DNA of 39,005 bases from Flavobacteriales bacterium (GCA_015663855.1 DQRJ01000146.1:1-39005), one strand, 5' to 3'. Counted from the stretch's first letter, positions 26,534-36,526 are shown. The notes: generated by a model not told the origin, from the sequence alone. A program made the numbers and translations.

Positions 26534-28534
26534 ATGCAAAGTTACCTGCAAGTAATAATAGCACGATTAGTCGTGTGTTCAGTCTTTGTCTTCGGTGCCG
26601 TATCAGGTACCTTTTCTCAAGAATTGTATGAGGAAGCAGATAGAGCTTTTGAAAGACGAGGATATTTTGAAGCATCGAGTGACTACGTCGCGGCCTATGG
26701 GAAAGTGAAGTCTGATTTGGAATTAAAAGCGTATTGCGCTTTTCAAGCAGGGGAATGCTTTCGTTTGATGCACAACCCTATGGGTGCTACCGAGTGGTAC
26801 GATAAGGCCCTAGGTCTCCGTTATGCAAAAACTAATCCTAGGATTTATCTTCTTTATGGCGATGCATTACGCGATCAAGAAGATTTCTATACAGCAATGG
26901 AATGGTATGAGAAATTTGGTGAAGCAGGAGATAGATCATTTGCTGATGCTAGAATAGAAGCCGCTGATATTGCTGCTCTAGCTCTTGAAGAGCCGCCTAG
27001 TCGATTCATTGTTGAGCCTATGATTACTGTGAATTCGCCATCTTACGATTTCGCGCCAGTTTACGCTTCTAAAAAATCTAACGTCCTTGTTTTTGCTTCT
27101 TCTCGTGAAAGTTCTGCCGGTACAGGAGAGGATCCTATAACAGGTGAATCATTTATGGACTTATTTACTACGACTCAAGATAAAAAAGGTCGTTGGAGTG
27201 AGCCAGAACCTCTGGGAAACACAATTTCAACAGTGGATAACGAAGGTGCTGCTTCTTACGATAAGAAGTTCAAGACTATTTACTTCACACGTTGTGTAGA
27301 TCAAGATGGATCTAACCTTGCATGTGATATCTATTGGGCACCAGTGATTGGAAAGCAATTTGGAGCATCTCAACCATTATTCCTAGTAGATAGAGAAACG
27401 GACGATTCAACACAAATCGGTCACCCAGCACTTACTAAAGATGGTAAATTCATGGTTTTCGCTTCGGATTTGCCTGGAGGCCAAGGAGGAAAGGACTTAT
27501 GGTTTTCCAAATTTGATAAGGATGCGGAAACTTGGAGTTTACCACAGAATCTAGGAAGTGAGATTAACTCTTCTGGTGATGAAATGTTCCCTTCTTTTAG
27601 AGCGAATGGCTCACTTTACTTCTCGTCTAACGGTCATGCCGGCCTAGGCGGTTTTGATTTGTGCTTTGCTGAACAGCGCGAAGGTGAAATGGCGTTTTCA
27701 GAAGTGACAACACTTCTATATCCTTTGAATTCTTCGGGAGATGAGCTTGGGATTATTTTTAAAGGCCAAACCAACTCGGGTATCTTTTCTTCAAACCGTA
27801 AAGGTGGAAAAGGACAAGATGATTTATATGAGTTCAGACTTCCTCCAATGGAATTTTGCTATAAGGCATATGTATACGACTACGACACGGGTATGCCAGT
27901 AGGAGGAGCTTCAATTACATTGCAAAGTTCAGTGGGTGAAGTTAATTCTTACACCGCTGATGGTGATGGAGCCGTTGAGTTATGTGATGGAGAAATCGAA
28001 GAAGGTGTTTCTTATGATGTTGATGTGAAGAATGAAGGGTTTATCGGTACAGGAGACAGGTTCTCAAGCATAGGACTTACTGAGTCTACTACTTTTGCTC
28101 GTGAGTATTTCTTAAAAGAGATCATTCTCGAAAAGGAATACGATATGCCACTGGTTCTTTATCCACTTGGTAGTGCAGACTTACTTGTGAATGAAGAGGT
28201 TAATTCAACAGACTCTTTAAGTTACCTCGTCGACTTACTCCAGAGAAATGAGAACCTAGTTATTCAGTTGGAAGCTCATACGGATAGTCGAGGTACTAAC
28301 TCTTCTAACAAGGTTTTAAGCCAAAGACGTGCTGAAACTTGTGTGAATTTCTTGGTTGATCAAGGGATTTCTTTAGATAGATTGGTTCCATTTGGACACG
28401 GTGAGGATAAATTGATTGTTACAGACTCTCAGATTGCAAAAATGCCTGAATCTGAAAGAGAAAACGCTCATCAAGTAAATAGACGTACAGTATTTAAGAT
28501 TATACGTTTCGATTACGTTCCTACCGAAGAATAA
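26534..28534 (+). CDS. PorE-like outer-membrane protein: TPR, PD40 propeller, carboxypeptidase-like and OmpA domains
   Basis: 666 residues. I start at ATG 26534, which gives a signal peptide (about 1-29); an upstream ATG at 26483 would bury it. TPR-like helices (about 30-135) precede a PD40/WD40 beta-propeller (about 150-430; YFTRCVDQDGSN, MVFASDLPGGQGGKDLWFSKF, LYFSSNGHAGLGGFDL, IFSSNRKGGKGQDDLYEF). A carboxypeptidase-regulatory-like domain (about 435-525) and an OmpA C-terminal peptidoglycan-binding domain (about 545-660; LEAHTDSRGTNSSNKVLSQRRAE) complete it. This domain order equals PorE (PG1058) of the T9SS as I know it, but PorE is a lipoprotein and this protein has no convincing lipobox. 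A cell-envelope anchor for the T9SS is plausible; a general OmpA role is the alternative. Confidence 0.87.
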   Translation: MQSYLQVIIARLVVCSVFVFGAVSGTFSQELYEEADRAFERRGYFEASSDYVAAYGKVKSDLELKAYCAFQAGECFRLMHNPMGATEWYDKALGLRYAKTNPRIYLLYGDALRDQEDFYTAMEWYEKFGEAGDRSFADARIEAADIAALALEEPPSRFIVEPMITVNSPSYDFAPVYASKKSNVLVFASSRESSAGTGEDPITGESFMDLFTTTQDKKGRWSEPEPLGNTISTVDNEGAASYDKKFKTIYFTRCVDQDGSNLACDIYWAPVIGKQFGASQPLFLVDRETDDSTQIGHPALTKDGKFMVFASDLPGGQGGKDLWFSKFDKDAETWSLPQNLGSEINSSGDEMFPSFRANGSLYFSSNGHAGLGGFDLCFAEQREGEMAFSEVTTLLYPLNSSGDELGIIFKGQTNSGIFSSNRKGGKGQDDLYEFRLPPMEFCYKAYVYDYDTGMPVGGASITLQSSVGEVNSYTADGDGAVELCDGEIEEGVSYDVDVKNEGFIGTGDRFSSIGLTESTTFAREYFLKEIILEKEYDMPLVLYPLGSADLLVNEEVNSTDSLSYLVDLLQRNENLVIQLEAHTDSRGTNSSNKVLSQRRAETCVNFLVDQGISLDRLVPFGHGEDKLIVTDSQIAKMPESERENAHQVNRRTVFKIIRFDYVPTEE

Positions 28535-28551
28535 GGTTAAAAACAAAATAA

Positions 28552-29730
28552 GTGTCAGACGCAAGTAGGTATGCAGCGCGTGGTGTAAGTGCTGGGAAAG
28601 AGGATGTTCACGCAGCAATTAAAAACGTAGATAAGGGATTGTTCCCTCAAGCGTTTTGTAAAATTATTCCTGATTATTTAACGGGAAGTGAAGAGCATTG
28701 CGTGGTTATGCATGCAGATGGGGCAGGGACGAAATCGGCTTTGGCATATATGTACTGGAAAGAAACAGGGGATATCTCTGTCTGGAAAGGTATTGCTCAG
28801 GATGCACTGATTATGAATGTTGATGATTTAATCTGTGTAGGTGCTACGGGACCTATGCTTGTGTCATCAACAATCGGGAGAAATAAACACTTGATTCCTG
28901 GCGAAGTTATCTCAGCTATTATTCAAGGAACTGAAGAACTTCTTCTGGACTTGAGGAAGGAAGGGATTGATATTATTTCGACAGGTGGAGAAACAGCAGA
29001 TGTAGGCGATTTGGTGCGAACCATAATCGTTGACTCTACGGTGGTAGCGAGAATGCGCAGGGATTCTGTTATCGACAATGCAAATATTGCTCCTGGAGAT
29101 GTCGTTGTAGGCCTCTCTAGCTCGGGCCAATCAAATTACGAGACCGAATTTAATGGCGGTATGGGAAGTAACGGACTTACCTCAGCTCGGCATGACGTTT
29201 TTAAGAAAGACCTGTCATCTAGATTTCCTGAAAGTTTCGACCCCGGAACCGATTCAGAATATATCTATACCGGAGATTACGACCTCACAGACTCAATAGA
29301 AGGCGTGCCTCTCGATGCCGGCAAGCTCGTTCTTTCTCCGACTCGAACTTACGCTCCTATTATCAAGACCTTCCTCGAAAGCTGGAGCGACAGCGTCCAC
29401 GGAATGGTTCACTGTTCTGGAGGAGCCCAAACAAAAGTCCTTCACTTTGTAAACAACGTTCATATTATAAAGGATAATCTGTTCCCTACTCCGCAGCTCT
29501 TCAAGACCATTCAGTCTTCGTCCGGAACTTCTTGGGAGGAGATGTACAAGGTTTTCAATATGGGCCACAGGTTAGAAGTGTACACTTCTGAGGAAGCTGC
29601 TAAAGCATTGATTTCTATCGCTAATGATAGAGGAGTTGAAGCCCAAATAATAGGTCGTTGCGACCCTTGTTCTCATGGTTCTGTCACTGTATCAGGTGAG
29701 CACGGGACTTATAAGTATTCAAACGCATAA
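28552..29730 (+). CDS. purM: Phosphoribosylformylglycinamidine cyclo-ligase
   Basis: AIR synthase, the fifth step of purine synthesis, closing the imidazole ring with ATP. 392 residues, the longer Bacteroidota form. It shows the GTG start followed by SDASRYAARGVSAGKED, MHADGAGTKSALAY, LIMNVDDLICVGA, ISTGGETADVGDLV, VVGLSSSGQSNYE and GMVHCSGGAQTK. It starts 17 bp after the PorE-like gene and shares its last base with the first base of prfA (TAATG). Confidence 0.94.
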   Translation: MSDASRYAARGVSAGKEDVHAAIKNVDKGLFPQAFCKIIPDYLTGSEEHCVVMHADGAGTKSALAYMYWKETGDISVWKGIAQDALIMNVDDLICVGATGPMLVSSTIGRNKHLIPGEVISAIIQGTEELLLDLRKEGIDIISTGGETADVGDLVRTIIVDSTVVARMRRDSVIDNANIAPGDVVVGLSSSGQSNYETEFNGGMGSNGLTSARHDVFKKDLSSRFPESFDPGTDSEYIYTGDYDLTDSIEGVPLDAGKLVLSPTRTYAPIIKTFLESWSDSVHGMVHCSGGAQTKVLHFVNNVHIIKDNLFPTPQLFKTIQSSSGTSWEEMYKVFNMGHRLEVYTSEEAAKALISIANDRGVEAQIIGRCDPCSHGSVTVSGEHGTYKYSNA

Positions 29731-30800
29731 TGGAAGACCTACTCGCTAAACTTGAGGCAATAGGTGACAGGTTTCGCGAGGTCGAAAAGTCTATTGGTGA
29801 TCCGGATTTGATTGCGGATAATAACGCATACCGTGAAGCCATGAGAGAGTACCGACGTTTAGAGCCGGTGGCTGAACATGCGGCGAAGTTTAGAGGGGTT
29901 TGGGATGACTTACAACAAGCGAAAGAATGGGCATCATCCGACGACGACGAGTACAGGGAGATGGGGAGAGAAGAGGTAGGGCTATTGAATGTGAAACTTG
30001 AAGAGGTTGTGCAAGAGGCAAAAGAAATGTTGTTGCCACGAGACGAAGCCGACGATAGAGATGTAGTGCTTGAGGTAAGAGCTGGAACGGGTGGTGACGA
30101 AGCTGCTATTTTTGCTGGAGAATTGCTAAGAATGTACATACGCCACACAGAATCTAAAGGCTGGAGCAGTACTTGGGTTTCTTCTTCGGAAGGAACGGCC
30201 GGCGGTTTTAAAGAGGCAGTGGTGAGGCTAAGTGGTGAGGGGGTATATGGTTGGCTTAAGTTTGAGAGTGGTGTTCATAGAGTTCAACGTGTACCAGCGA
30301 CAGAATCGCAAGGCAGAGTACACACTTCCGCGGCAACGGTTGCTATCCTTCCCGTAGCAGAAGATGTGGATGTTGAATTAAAGGTCTCAGACTTGCGTCG
30401 AGATACGTATAGAGCAAGTGGAGCAGGAGGTCAGCACGTTAATAAAACGGAAAGTGCGGTACGTCTAACTCACCTGCCCACAGGTATTGTAGTTGAGTGC
30501 CAAGATGGTAGATCCCAACACAAAAACCTCGAGCACGCCATGTCTGTCATGAGGACTCGTCTTTTCGAACAGGAGCGACTCAAACAAGAAACAGAAAGAT
30601 CTGAAAACCGTAAGCAACTCGTCTCTACAGGTGATAGGTCGGCAAAAATCCGAACGTACAATTTTCCTCAAGGTCGAGTAACCGACCATAGAATTGGCTT
30701 TACATCACATGCATTGCCAGCAATATTGTCTGGGGATTTGGATGAGGTTATAGAAGCGTTGCACCTTGCGGAAAAAACTGAGCTTTTGAAAAATCTATAA
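29730..30800 (+). CDS. prfA: Peptide chain release factor 1
   Basis: RF1, 356 residues, reading UAA and UAG. The PxT stop-codon motif is present as PAT in VQRVPATESQGRVHTS, and the GGQ motif for peptidyl-tRNA hydrolysis is at 233-235 (GAGGQHVNKTESAVRL). The first base of ATG is the last base of the purM stop (TAATG), giving translational coupling. Confidence 0.97.
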   Translation: MEDLLAKLEAIGDRFREVEKSIGDPDLIADNNAYREAMREYRRLEPVAEHAAKFRGVWDDLQQAKEWASSDDDEYREMGREEVGLLNVKLEEVVQEAKEMLLPRDEADDRDVVLEVRAGTGGDEAAIFAGELLRMYIRHTESKGWSSTWVSSSEGTAGGFKEAVVRLSGEGVYGWLKFESGVHRVQRVPATESQGRVHTSAATVAILPVAEDVDVELKVSDLRRDTYRASGAGGQHVNKTESAVRLTHLPTGIVVECQDGRSQHKNLEHAMSVMRTRLFEQERLKQETERSENRKQLVSTGDRSAKIRTYNFPQGRVTDHRIGFTSHALPAILSGDLDEVIEALHLAEKTELLKNL

Positions 30801-30827
30801 TCATCAATGAACTAAGGTAATTAAGGT

Positions 30828-31661
30828 ATGGAAAGAAAAGGCACCCTTATAAATCGTGACGCGTTACACGCTGCAATTCTCTCAAAGAAATCGTACCTAT
30901 GTGTGGGCTTAGATCCTGATCCTGAAAAAATCCCAAGCTGTTTTGGTCAGGGAGTTGAGGCGATGGAGGATTTCTGTATTGCAATGATTGAGTGTACTAA
31001 CCATGTTGCTGTTGCATATAAACCAAACCTAGCTTTCTTCGAATCCTACGGCCCAGAGGGTGTTTCCGCACTAGAAAGAATTATCCTGACGATTCCGAAT
31101 GATTGCCTAGTAATTGCCGATGCAAAGCGTGGCGATATTGGCAATACCGCTAGTAAATACGCAACAGCTCTCTTCGATGGCCTTGGCGCAGATGCCGCAA
31201 CAGTAGCTCCTTATATGGGCGAAGATTCGGTACGTCCTTTTACGGACAGGAACGATAAATGGACGATTTTACTTGCCCTCACGTCAAATCCCGGCGCTGA
31301 CGATTTCGAATTTCACGGTACTCCGCCTCTATTCGAGCGAGTCCTTGAAAAAGCATCGAACTGGGGTACTCCAGATAATTTAATGTTCGTGGTAGGAGCT
31401 ACAAGACCGGATTTACTAGCTCGTGTCAGAGAATTAGTTCCTGAATCGTTCTTACTTGTTCCTGGAGTTGGCGCTCAGGGAGGTTCTCTGGAGGCAGTTG
31501 CAAATGCCGGTTTAAACGCTAAATGTGGATTATTAGTGAATTCATCTCGCGGAATTTTATATGCAGCTAACAACTCTTCAACTCGAGACGAGACGACCTT
31601 ATCCGCTCGTTATCAAGCAGAAGAGTTAGCATCTCAAATGGCCATTTCACTTCAGAAATAA
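30828..31661 (+). CDS. pyrF: Orotidine 5'-phosphate decarboxylase, type 2
   Basis: Last step of UMP synthesis, 277 residues. The catalytic Asp/Lys array is VIADAKRGDIGNTASKYA, and CVGLDPD and AVAYKPNLAFFE precede it, as in the long PyrF subfamily. It lies 27 bp after prfA, so a purM-prfA-pyrF operon links purine and pyrimidine genes with translation termination. Confidence 0.95.
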   Translation: MERKGTLINRDALHAAILSKKSYLCVGLDPDPEKIPSCFGQGVEAMEDFCIAMIECTNHVAVAYKPNLAFFESYGPEGVSALERIILTIPNDCLVIADAKRGDIGNTASKYATALFDGLGADAATVAPYMGEDSVRPFTDRNDKWTILLALTSNPGADDFEFHGTPPLFERVLEKASNWGTPDNLMFVVGATRPDLLARVRELVPESFLLVPGVGAQGGSLEAVANAGLNAKCGLLVNSSRGILYAANNSSTRDETTLSARYQAEELASQMAISLQK

Positions 31662-31733
31662 ATCTTCAGCCATCGTTAGTAAAATCTACTATATTTTTTT
31701 AGGCAGTTGCCTATGTAGTACGTAGTTTAGAGC

Positions 31734-32762
31734 GTGCTTTTTAAATTCAAACCTTTCAAGAGTCTTTACCTAGCTTTAATAGCAATGGTTGCTGTAGTTC
31801 TTATTGGGAGTATAGGCTTTGTGTATTTAGAAGGATACTCTTGGATTGAAGCATTCTATATGACAGTGATTACCGTCTCCACTGTTGGGTTTAGAGAGGT
31901 TAAAGAGCTCAGTCCCACGGGAATGATTTTCACATCGTTCTTAATTATTTCAAGTATTAGTGCATTTGCTTATTCTATATCTGCACTTACTACGTACTTT
32001 GTCGACGGCGAATATCGTAACACCTTTAAAGTAGCTAGATTGAAGAAAGAAATTGATAAACTAAATCAGCATGTTATCGTGTGTGGTTATGGCCGTGTAG
32101 GTGAGATGGCTGTGTCAGAGTTGATGGATCACGATACAACAGTTGTAATAATAGAAAAAGACGAACCGAAGTGTAAAATACTTCGAGAAGAAGGATTTAT
32201 TGTCATTACAGGTGATGCTACACGAGACGAAAATTTAGAAAAAGCTGGGGTGGAAAATGCAAAAGCATTAATCGCTACTATGCCCATTGATTCACAAAAT
32301 CTTTACGTTATTCTTTCAGCAAGAGAAAGAAATCAGGAAATGCTTTTAATTAGTAGAGCTTCACAGATGAACTCGGTCACTAAATTACGTGTAGCTGGAG
32401 CGGATAACGTAATTATGCCAGATAAGGTTGGAGGTGCACACATGGCATCTTTAGTTGCTATGCCTGATGTAGTGGAGTTTTTGGACCACATAAGTATACA
32501 AGGTGGAGATTCTATAAATCTAGAAGAGATTTGCATGGATCAATTCCCACCGGAAATGAGACAATCAACTCTTGGTGATGTTGTTGAAAATAATCGTCTA
32601 GGTATTAATGTTGTTGGATTAAAAAGATCAAACGGCGAATATGAAATTAATCCTGGACCCTCAACAGTCATAGATGGTGCTTGTAAGTTATTCGTATTAG
32701 GAACGGCTGATCAAATTAGAGATCTAAACCGTATGCTGAAGTTTGCTAAGCCCAAATCATAA
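31734..32762 (+). CDS. TrkA-type potassium channel with atypical filter
   Basis: 342 residues from a GTG start. Two membrane helices (about 9-30 and 60-83) flank a pore loop with TVSTVGFREV (filter T50-V51-G52-F53-R54). The cytosolic RCK part follows: TrkA-N Rossmann domain (about 110-230, HVIVCGYGRVG, ITGDATRDENLEKAG) and an RCK-C/TrkA-C domain (about 245-335). This is the plan of MthK-like channels, with ligand gating through RCK. The canonical filter is TVGYG or TVGFG; here Arg replaces the last Gly, which may alter selectivity. The 72 bp upstream gap contains no clear promoter. Confidence 0.88.
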   Translation: MLFKFKPFKSLYLALIAMVAVVLIGSIGFVYLEGYSWIEAFYMTVITVSTVGFREVKELSPTGMIFTSFLIISSISAFAYSISALTTYFVDGEYRNTFKVARLKKEIDKLNQHVIVCGYGRVGEMAVSELMDHDTTVVIIEKDEPKCKILREEGFIVITGDATRDENLEKAGVENAKALIATMPIDSQNLYVILSARERNQEMLLISRASQMNSVTKLRVAGADNVIMPDKVGGAHMASLVAMPDVVEFLDHISIQGGDSINLEEICMDQFPPEMRQSTLGDVVENNRLGINVVGLKRSNGEYEINPGPSTVIDGACKLFVLGTADQIRDLNRMLKFAKPKS

Positions 32763-32792
32763 ACTATTCCTGAACCTATATTTAAATTAATT

Positions 32793-34406
32793 ATGTCGAT
32801 TATTAATAAAATCACACCTGTGTTTTTTGCTTTGATGTTTTCTCTTTTAGCATTTACAACATCTGCTAGCGAAGCATTGTCTCAGCAAACAGAATCAATA
32901 GACGAAGTAGTTCTTTCAATTGACGATAGAATAGAAAGCTACATGGAGCCCGTTACTAATGTCATCATGGATGTGATTTTTGTTACGATCCCGATCGGCT
33001 TTGGAAAAGAAGTGCCATTTGTTTTGATTTGGCTCCTATTCGGTGCTGTGTTTTTTACGTTTTATTTCAAGTTCATTAGCATTTCTGGTTTTAAACACGC
33101 CATTGACGTTGTCAAAGGAAAATTTGATGACCCCAAGAAAAAGGAACAAGGAGAGGTAAGCCACTTTCAGGCTTTAACAGCTGCTTTATCAGGTACAGTA
33201 GGAGTCGGAAACATTGCCGGTGTCGCAATCGCGGTTTCTATTGGTGGACCTGGCGCTACGTTCTGGATGATTGTTGCTGGATTATTAGGTATGAGTGCTA
33301 AATTCATTGAGTGTACTCTTGGTACTAAATATAGAATTCAAAATGCAGATGGATCTGTTTCAGGTGGACCGTCTTATTATTTAAGTCGCGGGCTCGCTAA
33401 GCGTGGTGAAAGAATGGGGCAGCTTGGTAAAGTCCTTGCTATTATGTTTGCGGTCGCTTGTATTGGAGGATCCCTCGGTGGGGGTAACATGGTTCAAATT
33501 AATCAAGCAACAAAGCAGCTTATATCAGTTACTGGAGGCGCAGAATCTTTCTTTTACGGTCAAGCATGGGTTTTCGGTGCTGTTATGGCTGCGCTAGTAG
33601 GTCTAATTATTATAGGTGGAATTAAGAGTATTGCTAAGGTTACTGATAAAGTGGTTCCTTTCATGGTGGGTATTTACGTGCTAAGTGCCTTAGTCGTGTT
33701 AGCGGGTAATTTCTCTGAAATTCCTACAGCCTTCGGCCAAATCTTTAGCGGTGCATTCGACTCAGGCGCTATGTATGGTGGTATTATCGGTGTTATGATC
33801 CAAGGGTTCAAGCGTGCGGCGTTCTCTAACGAGGCTGGTATAGGTTCTGCTTCTATCGCTCACTCTGCTGCAAAAACAAATGAGCCTGTTTCTGAAGGAA
33901 TGGTTTCACTTCTTGAACCTTTCATTGACACAGTAGTGATATGTACAATGACAGCATTAGTTATTGTTATTTCAGGGTATGGAGGCACTTCGGCTGAAGC
34001 TGCACTGTCTCTCGCTAAATCTGGAGATTTGATGGCTATTGAGCTTACTTCTTCAGCTTTCAGCCAAACCATTTCTTGGTTCCCTATTGTACTTTCAATC
34101 TCTGTGATTCTCTTCGCATTATCAACAATGCTCAGCTGGAGCTATTACGGACTTAAGTCTTGGACTTATATTTTCGGAGAGTCTAGGACTTCTGATATAA
34201 GCTATAAGGTTCTATTCTGTGTTTTCGTAATTATTGGATCAGCAATTTCTGCAAAAAGTGTATTTAATTTTGGAGATGCTATGATTTTCGCCATGTGTTT
34301 TCCTAACGTTCTCGGACTTTACATCCTCGCCCCAGAGGTTAAGTCTGATCTAAAGGATTATTTAAGAAGGGTAAAATCTGGGGAAATTGTTCAATACGAA
34401 AAATGA
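32793..34406 (+). CDS. Sodium:alanine/amino-acid symporter, AGCS family
   Basis: 537 residues. A hydrophobic, signal-like start and a short extra N-terminal segment (about 25-65) precede about ten membrane helices. The family marks are [51 protein letters not shown] and [21 protein letters not shown]. It imports a small amino acid (alanine or glycine) with Na+. The start region overlaps the next gene's TTG by 20 bp, so the two are likely translated from one message. Confidence 0.93.
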   Translation: MSIINKITPVFFALMFSLLAFTTSASEALSQQTESIDEVVLSIDDRIESYMEPVTNVIMDVIFVTIPIGFGKEVPFVLIWLLFGAVFFTFYFKFISISGFKHAIDVVKGKFDDPKKKEQGEVSHFQALTAALSGTVGVGNIAGVAIAVSIGGPGATFWMIVAGLLGMSAKFIECTLGTKYRIQNADGSVSGGPSYYLSRGLAKRGERMGQLGKVLAIMFAVACIGGSLGGGNMVQINQATKQLISVTGGAESFFYGQAWVFGAVMAALVGLIIIGGIKSIAKVTDKVVPFMVGIYVLSALVVLAGNFSEIPTAFGQIFSGAFDSGAMYGGIIGVMIQGFKRAAFSNEAGIGSASIAHSAAKTNEPVSEGMVSLLEPFIDTVVICTMTALVIVISGYGGTSAEAALSLAKSGDLMAIELTSSAFSQTISWFPIVLSISVILFALSTMLSWSYYGLKSWTYIFGESRTSDISYKVLFCVFVIIGSAISAKSVFNFGDAMIFAMCFPNVLGLYILAPEVKSDLKDYLRRVKSGEIVQYEK

Positions 34407-35124
34407 TAACGGGAGTTCGTCAAATAAACGAGACGAACTATTCCACCTTACTTCTATAGTAATAGTGATTTCACTCTCCCTTCTTGCTTGGGGGTTGGAG
34501 TCTATGCGTGCACCATCCTACGAGGATGTGATTCCTAATTTCTTAACTCTTCTTGAAGACTGGCCTCTAGAGCTTGCGAACTCTGAGGTGGTGACCTTTA
34601 CAGAGAAGCAGAAATCTACATCGCACTATATACGTGAGAGTCACTATAAAAAAAACATCACACATACCCTATCAAATTCCCACAAACCGGTTTTCCATAA
34701 ACCAGCCCCCAAATCACTAGATTTAAATTTAATAGATAGCGTTACTCTCGAATCGCTCCCAGTATTCGGCCCCGTGCTATCTGGTCGTACAATTAAATTT
34801 AGAAATGCTCTTGGTGGGTTTTGTGAAATAGAACAGCTCAAGGAAGTATACGGTATCGACTCAAGTTCATATCAGCAAGTCTCAAGTTGGTTTAGAATTT
34901 CCTCCTCTGATATTTCGAAAATATGTGTTGATACAGCTTCGTGGGATAAAATGCGACGCCATCCTTATATAGGAGTAAATGGAGCTAGAATTATAGAACG
35001 ATATCGTCGCCACCACGACCTTGCCACTTTAGCTGACGTGAGAAATATACCCCAAATAACGGATAGTATATGGGCGGTTTGGTTACCATACATTAAGATT
35101 TCTCCTAAAAATGATATAAAGTGA
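34387..35124 (+). CDS. Membrane-anchored helix-hairpin-helix protein, ComEA-like
   Basis: 245 residues. One membrane helix (about 23-40) is followed by a polar linker and two helix-hairpin-helix repeats: [27 protein letters not shown] (about 113-140) and [27 protein letters not shown] (about 182-209). The hairpins fit binding of double-stranded DNA outside the inner membrane, as in ComEA of natural transformation. No other competence gene is nearby, so the role is inferred. The start is uncertain: TTG at 34387 overlaps the symporter gene, and no ATG precedes the membrane helix. Confidence 0.8.
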   Translation: MFNTKNDNGSSSNKRDELFHLTSIVIVISLSLLAWGLESMRAPSYEDVIPNFLTLLEDWPLELANSEVVTFTEKQKSTSHYIRESHYKKNITHTLSNSHKPVFHKPAPKSLDLNLIDSVTLESLPVFGPVLSGRTIKFRNALGGFCEIEQLKEVYGIDSSSYQQVSSWFRISSSDISKICVDTASWDKMRRHPYIGVNGARIIERYRRHHDLATLADVRNIPQITDSIWAVWLPYIKISPKNDIK

Positions 35125-35157
35125 CCTAGCATAGAGCTTACTGCCGACATTTGTAAA

Positions 35158-36297
35158 ATGAATTTCAAACTAACAGCCGACCAGCAGATGATTAAGGAAT
35201 CGGTGAGTGAATTTGCTCAGCGCCGTATTCTTCCTAAGCGTATGATTTGGGATGAAGGCCAAATCTTTCCTCGTGATGTCCTTCGTGAGATGGGTGAAAT
35301 TGGCCTTATGGGAATGCTTGTCCCTGAAGAGTACGGAGGCGCAGGCTTAGGTTATATTGAGTATAAGATAGCCATTGAAGAGATATCAAGAGTATGCGGC
35401 TCTGTAGGGCTTAGTATGGCTGCGCATAATAGTTTGTGTACAGGGCATATATTACAATTTGGAAATGACGATCAGAAGAAGCGCTACTTGCCTAAGCTCT
35501 CTACTGCAGAATGGATTGGCGCTTGGGGGCTAACGGAGGCGAATACCGGCTCTGACGCTATGAGAATGCAATGCGTGGCGAAACAGGACGGGGAGCATTG
35601 GATACTAAATGGCACAAAGAATTTCATTACTCACGGTATTAGTGGTGATGTAGCTGTTGTTTTAGTTCGCACAGGAGAGCTTTTGGACAGCCACGGTATT
35701 ACAGCTTTTATCGTTGAGAGATCAACTCCAGGATTCTCAGGAGGTAAGAAAGAGAATAAGCTGGGTATGAGAAGTAGCGAGACATCGGAAATGATTTTTG
35801 ACAATTGTCGAGTACATGAGTCGCAAATTTTAGGTGAAGTAGGAGAGGGTTTCATTCAAGCTATGAAAATACTAGATGGAGGACGAATTAGTATAGGTGC
35901 TTTAGGCTTGGGAATCGCTCAAGGAGCTTATGATACTGCTTTGGCTTACTCTAAAGAAAGAGAGCAATTCGGACAACCCATATCAAGATTTCAGGCAATC
36001 GCATTCAAATTAGCAGACATGGCAGTCGCAATAGAAACATCCGATTTACTTCTATTAAAAGCTTGTACTCTTAAGAACGCAGGGAAACCATGTACTCTTG
36101 CAAGCGCAATGGCCAAATATGAAACCAGTGAAGTAGCTGTTAAGGTTTCTACAGAAGCCGTCCAAATCCTTGGTGGTTACGGATATATAAAAGATTTTCC
36201 AGCTGAAAAGTACTATAGAGATTCAAAGCTTTGTACTATAGGGGAGGGGACATCTGAAATACAGAAATTAGTAATCGCTAGAGAATTGGTTAGTTAA
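35158..36297 (+). CDS. Acyl-CoA dehydrogenase, short-chain type
   Basis: An FAD enzyme of 379 residues that makes trans-2-enoyl-CoA from acyl-CoA. FAD-binding WGLTEANTGSDA, NGTKNFITHG, the C-terminal FPAEKYYRDSKLCTIGEGTSEIQ and the catalytic glutamate E363 (GEGTSEIQ) are all present. The position of this Glu fits short/medium-chain enzymes. It lies 33 bp after the helix-hairpin-helix gene, with no clear promoter. Confidence 0.94.
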   Translation: MNFKLTADQQMIKESVSEFAQRRILPKRMIWDEGQIFPRDVLREMGEIGLMGMLVPEEYGGAGLGYIEYKIAIEEISRVCGSVGLSMAAHNSLCTGHILQFGNDDQKKRYLPKLSTAEWIGAWGLTEANTGSDAMRMQCVAKQDGEHWILNGTKNFITHGISGDVAVVLVRTGELLDSHGITAFIVERSTPGFSGGKKENKLGMRSSETSEMIFDNCRVHESQILGEVGEGFIQAMKILDGGRISIGALGLGIAQGAYDTALAYSKEREQFGQPISRFQAIAFKLADMAVAIETSDLLLLKACTLKNAGKPCTLASAMAKYETSEVAVKVSTEAVQILGGYGYIKDFPAEKYYRDSKLCTIGEGTSEIQKLVIARELVS

Positions 36298-36316
36298 ATT
36301 CTTTAATCTATCTTTG
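36286..36316 (+). promoter_or_regulatory. Promoter of rpsU
   Basis: TTG (36286-36288), a 20 bp spacer and TATCTTTG (36309-36316) match the Bacteroidota consensus. The -33 element lies inside the end of the acyl-CoA dehydrogenase gene. Transcription would start near 36323, 12 nt before the rpsU ATG. Confidence 0.75.
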
Positions 36317-36334
36317 CACTCCAATTTTTTGACT

Positions 36335-36526
36335 ATGCTCAGTATCCCAGTAAAAGAAAACGATAACATCGAACGCTGCTTAAAGCGTTTTAAGAAGAAA
36401 TTCGACCGCACTAAAAAAATGAAGGAATTACGCTCTCGTCGTGAGTTTGTAAAGCCTAGTTTGCTTAATCGTGAGGCAATGAAGAAAGCAGCGTATAAAA
36501 ACGCTAAATCTTTAAAGGAGGATTAA
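36335..36526 (+). CDS. rpsU: 30S ribosomal protein S21
   Basis: bS21, 63 residues from ATG 36335: MLSIPVKENDNIERCLKRFKKKF and a basic C-terminus. A TTG 21 bp upstream would fall within the promoter, so the ATG is the right start. It is followed by a terminator and xerC. Confidence 0.95.
   Translation: MLSIPVKENDNIERCLKRFKKKFDRTKKMKELRSRREFVKPSLLNREAMKKAAYKNAKSLKED

Noticed and set aside
31701-31712. AGGCAGTTGCCT palindrome before the K+ channel gene
   Set aside because: The loop is only two bases and no T-run follows on the plus strand; there is too little to call a terminator or operator.
35146-35153. GACATTTG box that would give a leaderless acyl-CoA dehydrogenase message
   Set aside because: The first base does not fit TAnnTTTG and no TTG lies at the right distance upstream.
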